Shown: positions 1 to 7,993, numbered from the stretch's first letter. The stretch: DNA of 30,386 nucleotides from CAKOSP01 sp964549115 (GCA_964549115.1 CAZJTX010000009.1:1-30386); one strand, 5' to 3'. Notes: generated by a model not told the origin, from the sequence alone. A program made the numbers and translations.

Positions 1-1
1 T

Positions 2-118
2 CTTTCCTCTGAACTCTCTGTGTCAGGATCGGGCCACTGGAATGATCCATATATTGTTGAGGGCGATGACGATGATGGAATTGGAATTGGACCAGGACCA
101 GGTCAAAATGAAAATTAA
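2..118 (+). CDS. C-terminal end of a surface-type protein (partial)
   Basis: Only the last 38 codons are in the window; the reading frame is open from base 2 to a TAA at 116-118. The visible protein starts with a Ser-Leu rich strand, continues through S-G-S-G-H-W-N-D-P-Y-I, and ends in an acidic then Gly/Ile/Pro-rich low-complexity tail (DDDD, then GIGIGPGPG). The first 55 bases match 49 of 55 bases of the inverted gene at the far end of the window (29832-29886), so the two are members of one family. That copy shows the fuller domain, with a G-V-R-P-V-I segment of the kind I associate with DUF6273-like, C-type-lectin-like tails. The first 60 bases are about 45% G+C by count, well above most of the window. 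Exact function is unknown; a secreted or surface role is inference. Confidence 0.7.
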   Translation, partial: LSSELSVSGSGHWNDPYIVEGDDDDGIGIGPGPGQNEN

Positions 119-139
119 AACTCATTTATGAGTTTTTTT
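117..139 (+). terminator. Rho-independent terminator after the partial surface gene
   Basis: A 9-bp stem (AAAACTCAT / ATGAGTTTT) with a two-base loop overlaps the stop codon and runs into a T-tract. It separates the surface gene from the promoter at 141-169. Confidence 0.75.
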
Positions 140-140
140 C

Positions 141-169
141 TTGATAAAATATAACTAATGATGTATTAT
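141..169 (+). promoter_or_regulatory. Sigma-A type promoter for the 170-aa gene
   Basis: TTGATA at 141-146, a 17-base spacer and TATTAT at 164-169. It precedes the Shine-Dalgarno sequence AGGAGGG at 184-190. Confidence 0.65.
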
Positions 170-193
170 ATAAACTAATATTTAGGAGGGTTT

Positions 194-706
194 ATGGATA
201 TTATATTTAGTAATGATTTTAAAAAGAGATTAGTTGGTACTGACGAAGAGCTAACATACTTTGTAGATGTTATACATGTGGGAAGGGGTATTTGGAAAAC
301 TGTTAATGTTGAGGTGCACGAAGATTTAGAACAAGCGCCAATAATGGTAGGTAAATTCTTATATGAAACTGATGAGTACAGAAGGGATTATATTAGATTA
401 TTAAGAGAACTATATATAAGTGAAAACATAATGAAGCAAGAACAAATGAGCAGAGTAATATTTTATAATAATTATGGTGATATAACTCATGAGAAAATAA
501 TTGTTTCAAATCCGGAAAAATACTTTCCAAAACATGGAATGGGTTTAAATGTATATTTTTATGAAGATGACACAGGATTATTTAAATCTAATCGCGGGGA
601 AGTAATTGAAAACTTAGAAGAAAGTAATATGTATATAGATATAATTAGAAGCTATGCTAGAGATGGAGAAGAATACGCTCTAGAGTATAAAAATATAAGA
701 AGGTGA
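194..706 (+). CDS. Hypothetical protein, 170 aa, single-gene unit
   Basis: I do not recognise this protein. The start is well supported: a near-perfect Shine-Dalgarno (AGGAGGG, 184-190) lies 3 bases before the ATG, with its own promoter upstream and a terminator overlapping the stop. The protein is acidic, soluble-looking, and has no signal peptide or membrane segment. It looks mixed alpha/beta: strand-like segments near residues 20-30 and 85-105, and a helical stretch rich in Arg, Glu and Tyr around residues 57-85. No catalytic motif stands out. It sits alone between the surface-protein end and cca, so neighbours do not suggest a role. Confidence 0.75.
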   Translation: MDIIFSNDFKKRLVGTDEELTYFVDVIHVGRGIWKTVNVEVHEDLEQAPIMVGKFLYETDEYRRDYIRLLRELYISENIMKQEQMSRVIFYNNYGDITHEKIIVSNPEKYFPKHGMGLNVYFYEDDTGLFKSNRGEVIENLEESNMYIDIIRSYARDGEEYALEYKNIRR

Positions 707-721
707 TTATCACCTTTTTTT
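700..721 (+). terminator. Terminator after the 170-aa gene
   Basis: Stem AAGGTGAT / ATCACCTT with a single-base loop, followed by a T-tract. The stop codon TGA (704-706) lies inside the 5' arm. Confidence 0.75.
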
Positions 722-722
722 A

Positions 723-731
723 TGGTATAAT
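723..731 (+). promoter_or_regulatory. Extended -10 promoter of cca
   Basis: TGGTATAAT is a consensus extended -10 element. No good -35 is seen at the usual spacing. Transcription would start near 738, only about 8 nt before the ATG at 746. Confidence 0.55.
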
Positions 732-745
732 TAATAGGGATTTTA

Positions 746-1831
746 ATGGACAAAATAATTAAAAACATCTTAAAAAAATTAGAAACAGAAGGGTTTGAAG
801 CTTACGTAGTAGGTGGTTTTGTTCGTGATAAGATAATAGGTAGAGAATCTTTTGATGTTGATATATGTACTAATGCTTTACCTAAGGAGATACATAATAT
901 ATTTGGGTATAATGAAAGTAATGAATATGGTAGTTTTAACTTAAAGATTAATAAATTTAATATAGACATAACTACATATAGAGAAGATATTAAATATAAA
1001 GGTGGAAAGTTAATTGAAAGTAAATATATTAATAACTTAATCGAGGATATCAAAAGAAGAGACTTTACAATTAACACTTTGTGTATGAATGAATTAGGAG
1101 AGATTATAGACCTTTTAAATGTGTCTGGGGATATTGATAAAAAGATAGTTAAAATGGTCGGAGATCCTTTAAAAAGGTTAAAAGAAGACCCTCTTAGAAT
1201 ACTTAGAGCGGTTAGGTTTGCTACTACATTAAACTTTAAAATAGATAGTAAATTAAAAGAAGCTATTATTAAATTAAAAAGTGAGGTAAGTAAAGTTCCA
1301 CTTGTTAAAATAAGAAGTGAATTAAATAAAATAATTATGTCTCCTAACTATAAATATGGTTTGAAGTTATTAAAAGATTTAAAGTTAGATAATGAATTAA
1401 ATTTCAAATGGAATAAAATTACTTATACTGATAATATACTAGGTATGTATTCTCAGTTTGATATAAATCCTAAATTGTTTTCTAAAAGAGAATATGATAC
1501 GATAACGGAAATTAGAGACATTGTTAAAAAAGGTGTTATTGATGATTTTGTAATATACAAATATGGCTTAATAAATTCAGTTACAGCAGGGGAGTTATTA
1601 GGAATGTCTAAAAAAGATGTATATAAAATAAATGATAGTATGTATATAAAAGTTGATAAAAACATAGAAATTAATGCGAAGGAAATAATGGAGATATTAA
1701 ATATAGAACCATCACCTAAATTAAAAGAAATAAAAGATGATATATTAGACAAAATATTAACAAGAGAATTAAAAAACAGTAAAAAAAAAATAAAAGCATA
1801 CATTATAAAGAGGTATAAAGATGAAGTGTAA
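746..1831 (+). CDS. cca: CCA-adding enzyme (tRNA nucleotidyltransferase)
   Basis: Class II nucleotidyltransferase that builds or repairs the 3' CCA end of tRNAs in the cytosol. The head domain shows V-V-G-G-F-V-R-D at residues 21-28 and F-D-V-D-I-C with the metal-binding aspartates D37 and D39. These are followed by the R-R-D-F-T-I-N-T-L segment near residue 107 and the R-I-L-R-A-V-R-F segment typical of the RNA-binding region. At 361 aa it is at the short end of the family. The tRNA-Ala in this window already encodes its CCA, so the enzyme may act mainly in repair. The start is the ATG just below an extended -10, with only a weak Shine-Dalgarno (TAGGGAT). Its 3' end overlaps dnaD by 11 bases. 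Poly(A) polymerase is a possible alternative in this superfamily, but the context (cca-dnaD-nth, as in Bacillus) favours CCA addition. Confidence 0.92.
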   Translation: MDKIIKNILKKLETEGFEAYVVGGFVRDKIIGRESFDVDICTNALPKEIHNIFGYNESNEYGSFNLKINKFNIDITTYREDIKYKGGKLIESKYINNLIEDIKRRDFTINTLCMNELGEIIDLLNVSGDIDKKIVKMVGDPLKRLKEDPLRILRAVRFATTLNFKIDSKLKEAIIKLKSEVSKVPLVKIRSELNKIIMSPNYKYGLKLLKDLKLDNELNFKWNKITYTDNILGMYSQFDINPKLFSKREYDTITEIRDIVKKGVIDDFVIYKYGLINSVTAGELLGMSKKDVYKINDSMYIKVDKNIEINAKEIMEILNIEPSPKLKEIKDDILDKILTRELKNSKKKIKAYIIKRYKDEV

Positions 1832-2417
1832 AAAGTTTGTATCAGATAGTAATTTTATAAAAGTATCACTTGATTTAAATTTAACATTAAGTGAATATTT
1901 TTTGTTGTTATTTTTTGATAATTCTTTTGATATGGTTTTTGATATAAACTTAATTAAAGAAAACTTTAATATGAGTGAAGAAGACATATTAAAATCTTTT
2001 AGTAGTTTAGTTGATAAAAAATTAATTAAAGTAAAAACAATTAAAAACGAATTTAATAAAACAGTCGAAGTTATTAATTTGGATAATTTTTATAAAAAGG
2101 TTCAAGAAATAAATAAAGAATGTAAAAATGAGACTAACATATATGAATCTTTTGAAGAAGTGTTTGGAAGAACATTATCTCCAATGGATTATGAAATAAT
2201 AAATGCTTGGTTAGATAAATCATTTAGTGAAGAGTTAATTATGTTGGCGTTAAAAGAAGCTGATTATAATAAAGTTCATAGTCTAAGATATATTGATAAA
2301 ATATTATTTGATTGGCATAAAAAAGGTTTTAAAACAAAAAAAGACTTAAGTACAATTGATAACACAGTTATGTACGACGATGAGTTATTAAATTATAATT
2401 GGTTGGATAATGAATAA
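1821..2417 (+). CDS. dnaD: DnaD-family replication initiation protein
   Basis: DnaD works with DnaB and DnaI to open the origin or restart site and load the replicative helicase in Bacilli. The N-terminal ~95 residues look like the winged-helix DnaD N domain. The C-terminal part (about 120-190) carries the diagnostic stretch F-E-E-V-F-G-R-T-L-S-P-M-D followed by L-R-Y-I-D-K-I-L-F-D-W, the DnaB_2/DnaD-like helical domain. Length (198 aa) is close to the Bacillus protein. The ATG has a Shine-Dalgarno AAAGAGG (1807-1813) inside the end of cca, and the gene overlaps nth by 8 bases, so cca-dnaD-nth is probably one operon. DnaB and DnaI are encoded at 10854-13018. Confidence 0.9.
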   Translation: MKCKKFVSDSNFIKVSLDLNLTLSEYFLLLFFDNSFDMVFDINLIKENFNMSEEDILKSFSSLVDKKLIKVKTIKNEFNKTVEVINLDNFYKKVQEINKECKNETNIYESFEEVFGRTLSPMDYEIINAWLDKSFSEELIMLALKEADYNKVHSLRYIDKILFDWHKKGFKTKKDLSTIDNTVMYDDELLNYNWLDNE

Positions 2418-3018
2418 AGAATATATAATTAATAGTTTAAATAAAATGATACCTAATCCAGTTATAGAACTGGATTTTAATACTGATTATGAAATGTTGC
2501 TAGCGGTAATGTTATCAGCTAATTCAACTGATAAAAGAGTTAATATAGTTACTAAAGACTTGTTTAAATATAATTTAGAAGAAATATCAAAACTAAGTTT
2601 AGAAAAATTAGAAGATATAATTAGATCAGTTGGATCTTATAAAAAGAAAGCTAGTTATACAAAAGATATTGCAATTAATTTAGTAAAAGATTATGGGGGT
2701 AAAGTTCCTAATAATAGAGAATATTTAGAGAATTTACCAGGGGTAGGGAGGAAGACTGCTAGTGTAGTCTTGTCACATTTATATGACGTGCCAACTATAG
2801 CAGTGGATACTCATGTAAAAAGAGTAAGTAATATATTATTTATTACAAATAGTAATAATGTATTAAAAATAGAAAAAGATATAATGAATTATTTTCCTAA
2901 AGAACAATGGAATAAAATAAATAGTCAATTAGTATTATTTGGAAGATATACTTGTAAGGCAAGAGCTCCTGAATGTGATAAATGTTTATTTAATGGAAAG
3001 TGTAGAATAACAAAATAA
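2410..3018 (+). CDS. nth: Endonuclease III (DNA glycosylase/AP lyase)
   Basis: Removes oxidised pyrimidines and cleaves the abasic site. The helix-hairpin-helix L-P-G-V-G-R-K-T-A-S-V-V-L holds the catalytic lysine K115, and A-V-D-T-H-V-K-R holds the aspartate D133. The C-terminus has the iron-sulfur spacing C182-x6-C189-x2-C192-x5-C198, so the [4Fe-4S] cluster is retained. At 202 aa it is a normal bacterial Nth. It overlaps the end of dnaD, as the adjacent dnaD-nth pair in B. subtilis would suggest, and lacks a strong Shine-Dalgarno, so translation is probably coupled. Confidence 0.95.
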   Translation: MNKEYIINSLNKMIPNPVIELDFNTDYEMLLAVMLSANSTDKRVNIVTKDLFKYNLEEISKLSLEKLEDIIRSVGSYKKKASYTKDIAINLVKDYGGKVPNNREYLENLPGVGRKTASVVLSHLYDVPTIAVDTHVKRVSNILFITNSNNVLKIEKDIMNYFPKEQWNKINSQLVLFGRYTCKARAPECDKCLFNGKCRITK

Positions 3019-3046
3019 AAACTGTTGAATTAACAACAGTTTTTTT
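3017..3046. terminator. Bidirectional terminator between nth and the PBP gene
   Basis: A perfect 10-bp stem (AAAACTGTTG / CAACAGTTTT) with T-tract on the + strand and A-tract on the 5' side can terminate both nth and the convergent PBP gene. Confidence 0.8.
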
Positions 3047-3057
3047 AATGGTTTAAT

Positions 3058-5538
3058 TTATTCTTCTATTTCATCATTTCCGTTTAAGTTAATTGTTCCC
3101 GATAATCCTGATGAAGCATTAGCTTTAAATATAGAGTATGATGATTTCACAACAAATGTATACTTACTCTCATTAGCGTTTTTATAAGAAAATGAATTAC
3201 TATTTGTTCTAGCTAAATGAGTTAAATTACCATTTTTATTAAGATAAATGTCATATCCTAATGTACCTATATTAGCTTTATTATATGCTAATCTTCTTTC
3301 ATAATACTTACTTGCTACATTTTCATAATATGTATTAAAGTGATCTATTAAATAATCGTTATCAATAGCATCAGGAGTCGCGATTGGATCCCAAGATAAA
3401 TTAATATTATTACCTGATTTTTCTAAAACTAAATTGGTTGGATTTTTTAATGTAGAAAATCTAGTAGATACATCAACTGGTTCCGTTCCTGATTTAAAAT
3501 ATTCACTTACTATTAAACTACTTGGGGTATGCGTACTAGGTAGTTGTGGTGGGAATGTTTCAAGCTCCACTTGTAAATGAACTAATCCGCCCGGGTTTTT
3601 AAAACTTAATCCACTTGGGTGTAATTTACTTGCAAATGTTCTTCCTATAGCAGCTTTTGTATTATTACCAATAGACATTGTTAAATAATGTTTACTTGAT
3701 AATTTATCATATCCTACCCATGTAGCTACTGCATATTTAGGTGAGTATGAAACTATCCATGAATCCATAACTCCAGATGACGGAATACCTAATTTCTTTC
3801 TAGCTGCAGATCCGATAGATGAAGTTCCAGTTTTACCTGCAACGGCAGTACCACTTCTTTTTATACCCATGCTACCACCAACACCTTGTAATATATTAGA
3901 TATCATAAATGCTGTTTGTGGACTCATAACTTGTTCTTTTTTATATTTATATTCTTTTGTAGTATCAGTGTCTAAGAAAACAATTTTTGTTACTGAATAT
4001 GGTTTAATAAAATAACCTTTACGTCCAAATGCTGCATATGCCGCACTTAATTCTAATGGAGATGTTCCATCAAATCCACCAACTGATGTTGATTCATGTA
4101 ATGTATCTCCGTAATCTAAACCAAGACCATGTACAAAATCAGAAATATTTTGAGGGTTATCTCTAGCTACAGCTTGGAAAGCTTTTAATGCTGGAATATT
4201 TCTAGAAACTTGCAAAGCTCTTCTTGTGGTCATAATTCCTTGATATTTATTATCCCAGTTGGTCATTTTTCCACCTCCAGAATATGTGTGAGGTTCGTCT
4301 AAAAACATATGATAAGTTGATCCATTCAAATATTCGAAGAATGGTCCATAATCAAATAGTGGCTTAGCAGTAGAACCTGGTTGTCTTTTTGTTGTTGCTC
4401 TATTTAAACCTTTAGCTTGATAATTTTTACCAGGACTCATTGCTACTACTGATCCGTCTTCTACATCAGTTATAGCAACTGCAAATTGTAAATCACCTCT
4501 AGATTCAGGAATTTGATAAGATTTTCCTGTTTCTAAATCAGTCATCATTTTTTGTACTTTTAAATCAATGGTTGAATATATTTTCATTGGCACTAAAAAT
4601 GGATTTTTACCAGTTAATTTTTCAGCCTCTTTTAATACGTAATCTATTACTGCTTGATTTTCTAATACTTTAGATTCGGTTTTTTCTCTTAGTAAAGACT
4701 CAATAGGTATATTTAACACATCATCTTTTTCTTCTTTAGTAATATATCCGTGTCTAACCATAAGATTTAATACTGATGTTTGTCTTTTTCTAGAATTATT
4801 AGGAAATCTATATGGATTAAACGCAACTGGGTTTTGAAACATTCCTGCTAACAAACTAGCTTCGGCTAGTGTAAGATCTTTAACAGATTTACCAAAGTAA
4901 TATTCAGAGCCTTGTTCCACTCCTGAAATAGAGCCATAGTTAACATTACCATCATGTCCTAACCATTGTGAGTTAGTATAAAATTCTAATATTTCTTCTT
5001 TTGTATATGCATTTTCAAGTTTAAATATAGACATATATATGTCAGTAAACTTTCTTATAATACCTTTAATACCTTTGCTTGTTGTATCAGTGTATGTGTT
5101 TTTAACAACTTGCATTGTTATAGTAGACGCTCCACCTGCCGATGAATCTGATCTAAATACTTGTCCTAAGGAAGCTTTTATAAATCTAGCTGCATCTAAT
5201 CCTGTATGTTGAAAATATCTAGAATCTTCAGTAGCTATAATGGCATCAATTAACACTTCTGGTAATTCGTCGTATGTAACATGTGTTAAATTACTTTTTC
5301 CAATTCTAGCCATTTCTGTTCCATCCAAAGCATATATAGTTGTGGCATCCTTTTTATATAGCTTTTCTCTATTAAAATCAGGAGCGGTAATTATTATGTA
5401 TAAAGCGAATATCAAAACAATAGTAGCTATAAATATACCTCCCAATATTATTACTGAATATATAAAAGTTTTAGTGTTTTTAATATTAAACACTTTTTTA
5501 AAATCAAATTTTTTAAGTTTTAATTTTTTCTTTTTCAT
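3058..5538 (-). CDS. ponA: Class A penicillin-binding protein (PBP1A type)
   Basis: Bifunctional peptidoglycan glycosyltransferase/transpeptidase anchored in the membrane. A Lys-rich cytoplasmic tail precedes one membrane segment (about residues 26-51). The glycosyltransferase domain (about 75-250) has E-D-S-R-Y-F-Q-H-T-G with catalytic E104 and a G-A-S-T-I-T-M-Q-V motif. The transpeptidase domain has S389-T-A-K392, S445-R-N447 and K569-T-G571, all intact. A C-terminal region from about residue 690 (S-L-W-like strand pattern, N-L-S-W-D) resembles a fibronectin type III fold. The length (826 aa) fits PBP1A/PonA. It follows recU with an ATGA overlap and Shine-Dalgarno GGAGGAG, the same recU-ponA coupling known from B. 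subtilis. Confidence 0.93.
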   Translation of the reverse strand: MKKKKLKLKKFDFKKVFNIKNTKTFIYSVIILGGIFIATIVLIFALYIIITAPDFNREKLYKKDATTIYALDGTEMARIGKSNLTHVTYDELPEVLIDAIIATEDSRYFQHTGLDAARFIKASLGQVFRSDSSAGGASTITMQVVKNTYTDTTSKGIKGIIRKFTDIYMSIFKLENAYTKEEILEFYTNSQWLGHDGNVNYGSISGVEQGSEYYFGKSVKDLTLAEASLLAGMFQNPVAFNPYRFPNNSRKRQTSVLNLMVRHGYITKEEKDDVLNIPIESLLREKTESKVLENQAVIDYVLKEAEKLTGKNPFLVPMKIYSTIDLKVQKMMTDLETGKSYQIPESRGDLQFAVAITDVEDGSVVAMSPGKNYQAKGLNRATTKRQPGSTAKPLFDYGPFFEYLNGSTYHMFLDEPHTYSGGGKMTNWDNKYQGIMTTRRALQVSRNIPALKAFQAVARDNPQNISDFVHGLGLDYGDTLHESTSVGGFDGTSPLELSAAYAAFGRKGYFIKPYSVTKIVFLDTDTTKEYKYKKEQVMSPQTAFMISNILQGVGGSMGIKRSGTAVAGKTGTSSIGSAARKKLGIPSSGVMDSWIVSYSPKYAVATWVGYDKLSSKHYLTMSIGNNTKAAIGRTFASKLHPSGLSFKNPGGLVHLQVELETFPPQLPSTHTPSSLIVSEYFKSGTEPVDVSTRFSTLKNPTNLVLEKSGNNINLSWDPIATPDAIDNDYLIDHFNTYYENVASKYYERRLAYNKANIGTLGYDIYLNKNGNLTHLARTNSNSFSYKNANESKYTFVVKSSYSIFKANASSGLSGTINLNGNDEIEE

Positions 5539-6077
5539 AACTCCTCCAATATATTATCTATAATATCTAAATAATTTAATCCTTTTAAATAATTATATGA
5601 AAGACAGTGTCCTTTTTCTTTTATATAATTATAAGGAATACTTTTTCTTTCATTATTATTAATGAAATCCAGTAAGTCTTTGCTATTTAGTAAGTAGTAG
5701 TTGTCATTCATTAATATTATTAAGAATATTATACCATTATTCTTATAAATGTTTTTAATGTGTTTTAATTGGTGATCTTTAATGTTTTTAAGTGGAAAAC
5801 TAGTTTTAGAAGAACATTCTTTAGCATCAAACTCAATATAATGTCCTTTATATAAACCATTATAATCTAAAGTAGAGGGTTCTTTAAAATAACCTTCTAG
5901 TTTTGCGCCCTTAGTTTTAATTACTCCAATAGGGGTCGGTTTTTTATATATATAAGCTCTTTTTTTCTCAATGTAATATAAGTTTGTTTCATTAATAATG
6001 TTTTCTAAAAACATACCTCTATTTTTGTAATCAATATAATTGTTATCGCATTTTTTAATGTTGTTGGGATAATTCAC
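5535..6077 (-). CDS. recU: Holliday junction resolvase RecU
   Basis: RecU cleaves four-way DNA junctions in Gram-positive bacteria during recombination and chromosome segregation. The protein shows the family hallmarks in order: Y-K-N-R-G-M-F-L-E near residue 18, K-K-P-T-P-I near 45, F-K-E-P-S-T-L-D-Y-N-G near 64 with the catalytic aspartate, Y-I-E-F-D-A-K-E-C near 80 (the E-x-K type nuclease motif), and S-F-P-L-K-N-I followed by H-Q-L-K-H. Length (180 aa) is normal. The start is GTG at 6077, with AGGTGA a few bases upstream and an extended -10 above it. Its stop overlaps the pbp start by 4 bases. Confidence 0.93.
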   Translation of the reverse strand: MNYPNNIKKCDNNYIDYKNRGMFLENIINETNLYYIEKKRAYIYKKPTPIGVIKTKGAKLEGYFKEPSTLDYNGLYKGHYIEFDAKECSSKTSFPLKNIKDHQLKHIKNIYKNNGIIFLIILMNDNYYLLNSKDLLDFINNNERKSIPYNYIKEKGHCLSYNYLKGLNYLDIIDNILEEL

Positions 6078-6092
6078 TAAATCACCTAATTA

Positions 6093-6101
6093 ATTATATC
6101 A
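6093..6101 (-). promoter_or_regulatory. Extended -10 promoter of recU-pbp operon
   Basis: On the minus strand TGATATAAT (TGnTATAAT) ends 15 bases before the GTG of recU. No clear -35 is present. The predicted leader is under 10 nt. Confidence 0.55.
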
Positions 6102-6153
6102 TAATTTAAGGTTATAAAATGATTTTTGATAATATTTTACAAAGCTAATTACC

Positions 6154-6182
6154 TTGACAAAAAATGATAAAATGTCTATAAT
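6154..6182 (+). promoter_or_regulatory. Consensus sigma-A promoter of gpsB-rnpB
   Basis: TTGACA (6154-6159), 17-base spacer, TATAAT (6177-6182): both hexamers match consensus exactly. This is the strongest promoter seen in the window, fitting the abundance of RNase P RNA downstream. Confidence 0.85.
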
Positions 6183-6206
6183 TTAGACTATGGAAGGTGT
6201 TAAAAA

Positions 6207-6533
6207 ATGTATAACGAAAGAATTTATTTAACTCCACAAGAAATACTTGAACACGAGTTCAAAATTGATGCTCGTGGATATCGTCCTCAAGAGGTGGATC
6301 GTTATTTAGATATGGTGATTCGTGATTATACTGAGTACATTAATGTTATCAAAAGATTAGAGCGTGAAATAAAAGATTTAACTGATGATAATATTAAACT
6401 AAAAGAAGAAGTTAGAAGACTTAGTTTAGAAAACGAAACATTAGACAATTATGAACCAACACTTCCTAATAATATCGATTTACTAAGAAGAATTAGTAAA
6501 TTAGAAAAATCTGTTTATGGGAAAGATGAATAA
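6207..6533 (+). CDS. gpsB: Cell division protein GpsB (DivIVA family)
   Basis: Small cytoplasmic adaptor at the division site and membrane that links class A PBPs to the division machinery. The N-terminal DivIVA-type domain has L-T-P-Q-E-I-L-E-H-E-F-K, then G-Y-R-P-Q-E-V-D-R-Y-L-D, followed by a coiled coil (about residues 45-72). A short C-terminal oligomerisation segment (L-L-R-R-I-S-K-L-E-K-x-V-Y-G) is close to B. subtilis GpsB. Length 108 aa is typical. Shine-Dalgarno AAGGTG at 6194-6199. It lies just upstream of rnpB, as in B. subtilis, and near the gene of its likely partner PBP1A. Confidence 0.93.
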   Translation: MYNERIYLTPQEILEHEFKIDARGYRPQEVDRYLDMVIRDYTEYINVIKRLEREIKDLTDDNIKLKEEVRRLSLENETLDNYEPTLPNNIDLLRRISKLEKSVYGKDE

Positions 6534-6824
6534 AACCTTGGCAAGTGCTGCATAAATTAATATGTAGAGGAAAGTCCATGCTGACACAGTCTGCGATGAC
6601 TGTAGTGTTTGCGCCAGTCGAAACAATAAGACTGGGAATGTATTTATACATTACGACCAGTGCCACAGAGACGATTAATGTGAAACGGGTAAACTCCGCA
6701 AGTCAGAAACCCAAATTTTGGTAGGGGAGCTTCTATAAGGGAATTTGAACCAAGTAGGAGATCGTTAAACGATAGATAAATGTTTGCCACTTTTAAAGTA
6801 CAGAACATGGCTTATAAGGTTTTA
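6531..6824 (+). ncRNA. rnpB: RNase P RNA
   Basis: Catalytic RNA that removes 5' leaders from precursor tRNAs. The conserved GAGGAAAGTCC of the P4 region is at 6567-6577, and its partner region ACAGAACATGGCTTAT is at 6800-6815. A 9-bp P1 helix forms between TAAAACCTT (6531-6539) and AAGGTTTTA (6816-6824), which sets the likely ends. The 5' end therefore overlaps the stop codon of gpsB. No separate promoter or clear terminator hairpin is seen, so it is probably processed from a gpsB transcript. This RNA fills the gap between gpsB and the next gene. Confidence 0.93.
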
Positions 6825-6852
6825 TTTATTTTTAATAAAGGAGTGAATTATT

Positions 6853-7326
6853 TTGGACGTGATAGGAAGCACCTTAAAGGATGCTAGAGAAACGTCGGGG
6901 GTTAGTATTAGTGAGGCTAGTAAAGATTTAGAAATTAAAGATGTAATTATAGAAAATATCGAAGCAGGTAAAATCGGTGCTTTTAAGGATGTTTTTGAGC
7001 TTAAAAAAATGATTGGCGATTATGCTAAATATTTGGGGTTAAACTCAAGTAAAATAGTTGATGATTTTAATGAGTATTTATTTGAATATACTTCTAAAAT
7101 TCCTGTTAAAACAATGGAAAAAGAAGTAAAAGTAAAATTAAAGGAAGAAGAGGAAGAAGGAGAAAAATTGTCTCCTTATACAAAGCCTGCTCCTCCTAGA
7201 GATGAAAAAATGTATTATGTAGCTTATATAATTTTATTACTTTTAATACTTATTGCTGTTATATGGGCTGTTAAACAAGTGACACCTGGTAACAAAGCTA
7301 CCACGGTGATAGGTTATAGGAGATAA
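6853..7326 (+). CDS. rodZ: RodZ-like HTH membrane protein (YmfM type)
   Basis: RodZ-type proteins link the MreB cytoskeleton to the elongation machinery. Residues about 1-75 form an XRE-like HTH_25 domain (L-K-D-A-R-E-x-x-G-V-S-I-S-E-A-S). Then come a charged linker with K/E runs and a Pro-rich bit (about 90-118) and one membrane segment (about 122-141). Only about 15 residues follow, so the outside domain of long RodZ proteins is missing. The start is TTG at 6853, with Shine-Dalgarno AAAGGAG at 6837-6843. The next gene, pgsA, begins 1 base after the stop, the same ymfM-pgsA pairing as in B. subtilis, which supports the assignment. Confidence 0.8.
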   Translation: MDVIGSTLKDARETSGVSISEASKDLEIKDVIIENIEAGKIGAFKDVFELKKMIGDYAKYLGLNSSKIVDDFNEYLFEYTSKIPVKTMEKEVKVKLKEEEEEGEKLSPYTKPAPPRDEKMYYVAYIILLLLILIAVIWAVKQVTPGNKATTVIGYRR

Positions 7327-7327
7327 A

Positions 7328-7930
7328 ATGAAAAAATTAAATTTACCAAACAAAATAACATTAGCTAGAATATTTCTATCATTTATAATAATAATGTTAT
7401 TTGTATTACCCTGGAATGAGATGGGATTAGAGTGGCCGATCTATGTATATAGAAATATAATTATAGATTTAAAATATATTATAGGTGGGATATTATTTGT
7501 AATAGCCGCATCATCTGACTTTGTAGACGGTTATATAGCAAGAAAACATAACTTAGTAACAGAGTTTGGTAAAGTCGCTGATGCTATAGCAGATAAAATC
7601 TTAGTAAATGGCTTATTAATTATATTAGCGTTTGAGAGAAACATTCCAGTTATAGTACCGGTTGTAATTATTACAAGAGATACAATAACAGATTCTATTA
7701 AAATGATTGTTGGTAATAAAGGTAAAGCAGTTGGAGCTAGTATTTTAGGTAAAATCAAAACAGCGTTTATGATGGTAGGTCTAACTCTTACATTATTTTA
7801 TAATTTACCGTTTGAAATATGGAGTATAAATGTATCAGAGATATTAATAATAATAGCTACAGTATTATCAGTAGTATCTGGTGTAGAGTATTACGCTAAG
7901 TCTAAAGATATAATATTTAAAGATAGTTAG
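7328..7930 (+). CDS. pgsA: CDP-diacylglycerol-glycerol-3-phosphate 3-phosphatidyltransferase
   Basis: Makes phosphatidylglycerol phosphate from CDP-diacylglycerol and glycerol-3-phosphate, the committed step to phosphatidylglycerol. The CDP-alcohol phosphatidyltransferase signature is complete around residues 64-90: D-F-V-D-G-Y-I-A-R, eight residues, then G-K-V-A-D-A-I-A-D-K. Several hydrophobic membrane segments surround it (N-P-N-K-I-T-L-A-R near the start is also typical). Length 200 aa is usual. Shine-Dalgarno AGGAGA at 7318-7323 overlaps the end of rodZ. Phosphatidylglycerol is also the glycerophosphate donor for LTA synthases such as the one at 23001. Confidence 0.92.
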   Translation: MKKLNLPNKITLARIFLSFIIIMLFVLPWNEMGLEWPIYVYRNIIIDLKYIIGGILFVIAASSDFVDGYIARKHNLVTEFGKVADAIADKILVNGLLIILAFERNIPVIVPVVIITRDTITDSIKMIVGNKGKAVGASILGKIKTAFMMVGLTLTLFYNLPFEIWSINVSEILIIIATVLSVVSGVEYYAKSKDIIFKDS

Positions 7931-7946
7931 CATTTGCTAACTTTTT
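7925..7946 (+). terminator. Terminator after pgsA
   Basis: Stem AGTTAGCA / TGCTAACT with a two-base loop and a T-tract, overlapping the stop codon. Confidence 0.8.
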
Positions 7947-7948
7947 AT

Positions 7949-7977
7949 TTGGTATATTTTAAAATATAAGTTATAAT
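7949..7977 (+). promoter_or_regulatory. Promoter of the pilin-like gene
   Basis: TTGGTA (7949-7954), 17-base spacer, TATAAT (7972-7977). The -10 overlaps an in-frame ATG at 7976, which rules that ATG out as the start and points to 7994. Confidence 0.65.
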
Positions 7978-7993
7978 GAATATGGTGATGGTA

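Noticed and set aside
802..1077. Antisense reading frames over cca, recA, rny, member C and others
   Set aside because: They are hydrophobic or low-complexity mirror frames of real genes, with no ribosome sites or family motifs.
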